Below, in pieces: positions 59,187 to 59,276 of a DNA stretch of 59,276 bases; position 1 is the stretch's first letter; each line of letters opens with the position of its first letter. Source of the DNA: Thalassobacillus sp. CUG 92003. GTDB taxonomy: Bacteria > Bacillota > Bacilli > Bacillales > Halobacillaceae. The translations under genes and the position numbers were made by a program. The notes below the pieces were generated by a model. That model was not told the origin of the DNA, did no database searches, and saw nothing but the letters and a program-made list of their open reading frames with translations. The stretch is from positions 1 to 59,276 of the forward strand of contig NZ_JABLSJ010000019.1 of assembly GCF_013618635.1 (NCBI RefSeq), written 5' to 3'.

Positions 59187-59276
59187 GATTAAGTCGCTGT
59201 TTTGAAGCGGCCAACGCATTTTCGATCTTTGAAAACTGAACAAACCAACCAGTACGTCAATTCAGTTTCTTCTATA
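59187..59276 (+). ncRNA. Leader of the next rrn operon (partial)
   Basis: The region downstream of P2 contains GATCTTTGAAAACTGAACAA, a segment typical of the spacer just ahead of the 16S gene in Bacillaceae. The 16S gene itself starts beyond the window edge. Confidence 0.75.

Overview
The window is a chromosomal segment of an endospore-forming Firmicute of the family Bacillaceae. Gene order from gin (csfB) to lysS follows the origin-proximal region of Bacillus subtilis almost gene for gene, and the sporulation genes (gin, yabG, sspF, spoVG, fin, spoVT, yabP, yabQ, spoIIE, yabS, yabT) carry recognisable promoters for sporulation regulators. Acidic C-terminal tails on FtsH and Ctc and an extra NhaC-family antiporter suggest a salt-adapted lineage (Halobacillus/Pontibacillus-like); that is inference, since no species marker is complete.

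Layout. (1) 1-100: the 3' end of a 5S rRNA and its terminator, so the window starts at the end of one rrn operon. (2) 0.1-8.5 kb: an accessory block absent from the B. subtilis order. It holds two GNAT genes (one broken), a Nudix gene with an in-frame stop, a 55-residue membrane protein, katG with PerR-type operators, an AAC(3)-family acetyltransferase, a paired SMR transporter and a divergent LysR regulator. (3) 8.6-16.7 kb: gin, yaaO, tmk, darA, yaaR, holB, ricT, yabA, trmN6, yazA, rsmI. (4) 16.8-28 kb: abrB (reverse) with Spo0A boxes, metS, tatD, yabE, a DUF3139-like gene (reverse, inserted), rnmV, rsmA, yabG, veg, sspF, ispE, purR, spoVG. (5) 28-42.3 kb: glmU, prs, ctc, pth, fin, mfd, a phased repeat array, spoVT, yabM, yabN, yabO, yabP, yabQ, divIC, yabR. 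(6) 42.4-44.4 kb on the reverse strand: tRNA-Met, tRNA-Glu and an NhaC-family antiporter. (7) 44.6-59 kb: spoIIE, yabS, yabT, tilS, hprT, ftsH, hslO, cysK, folP, folB, folK, yazB, lysS, then tandem promoters and leader of the next rrn operon at the right edge.

How the genes work together. Most of the segment is housekeeping: nucleotide supply (tmk, prs, purR, hprT), DNA replication and repair (holB, yabA, mfd, tatD), translation and rRNA/tRNA maturation (metS, lysS, tilS, trmN6, rsmI, rsmA, rnmV, pth, yabO), cell-wall and isoprenoid precursors (glmU, ispE, yabM, yabE), cysteine and folate synthesis (cysK, folP-folB-folK), and proteostasis (ftsH, hslO). Woven into it is a sporulation and stress layer with promoters readable in the sequence: Spo0A boxes at abrB, a 21-bp-spaced promoter at spoIIE, sigma-H at spoVG, sigma-F at fin, yabS and probably gin, sigma-G at spoVT, sigma-K at yabG and sigma-B at ctc.

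Compared with B. subtilis, several genes are missing from their usual places: xpaC-yaaN, yabJ, coaX, pabB-pabA-pabC and dusB. I found no clear new multi-gene system. The most unusual element is noncoding: a 17-unit array of an 8-bp motif at 19-21 bp spacing between mfd and spoVT, organised as a 122-bp higher-order repeat. Next are a 327-bp inverted-repeat element between darA and yaaR with related fragments elsewhere, a consensus promoter running straight into a terminator before lysS, and the hairpin-rich leaders of yabE and yabP.
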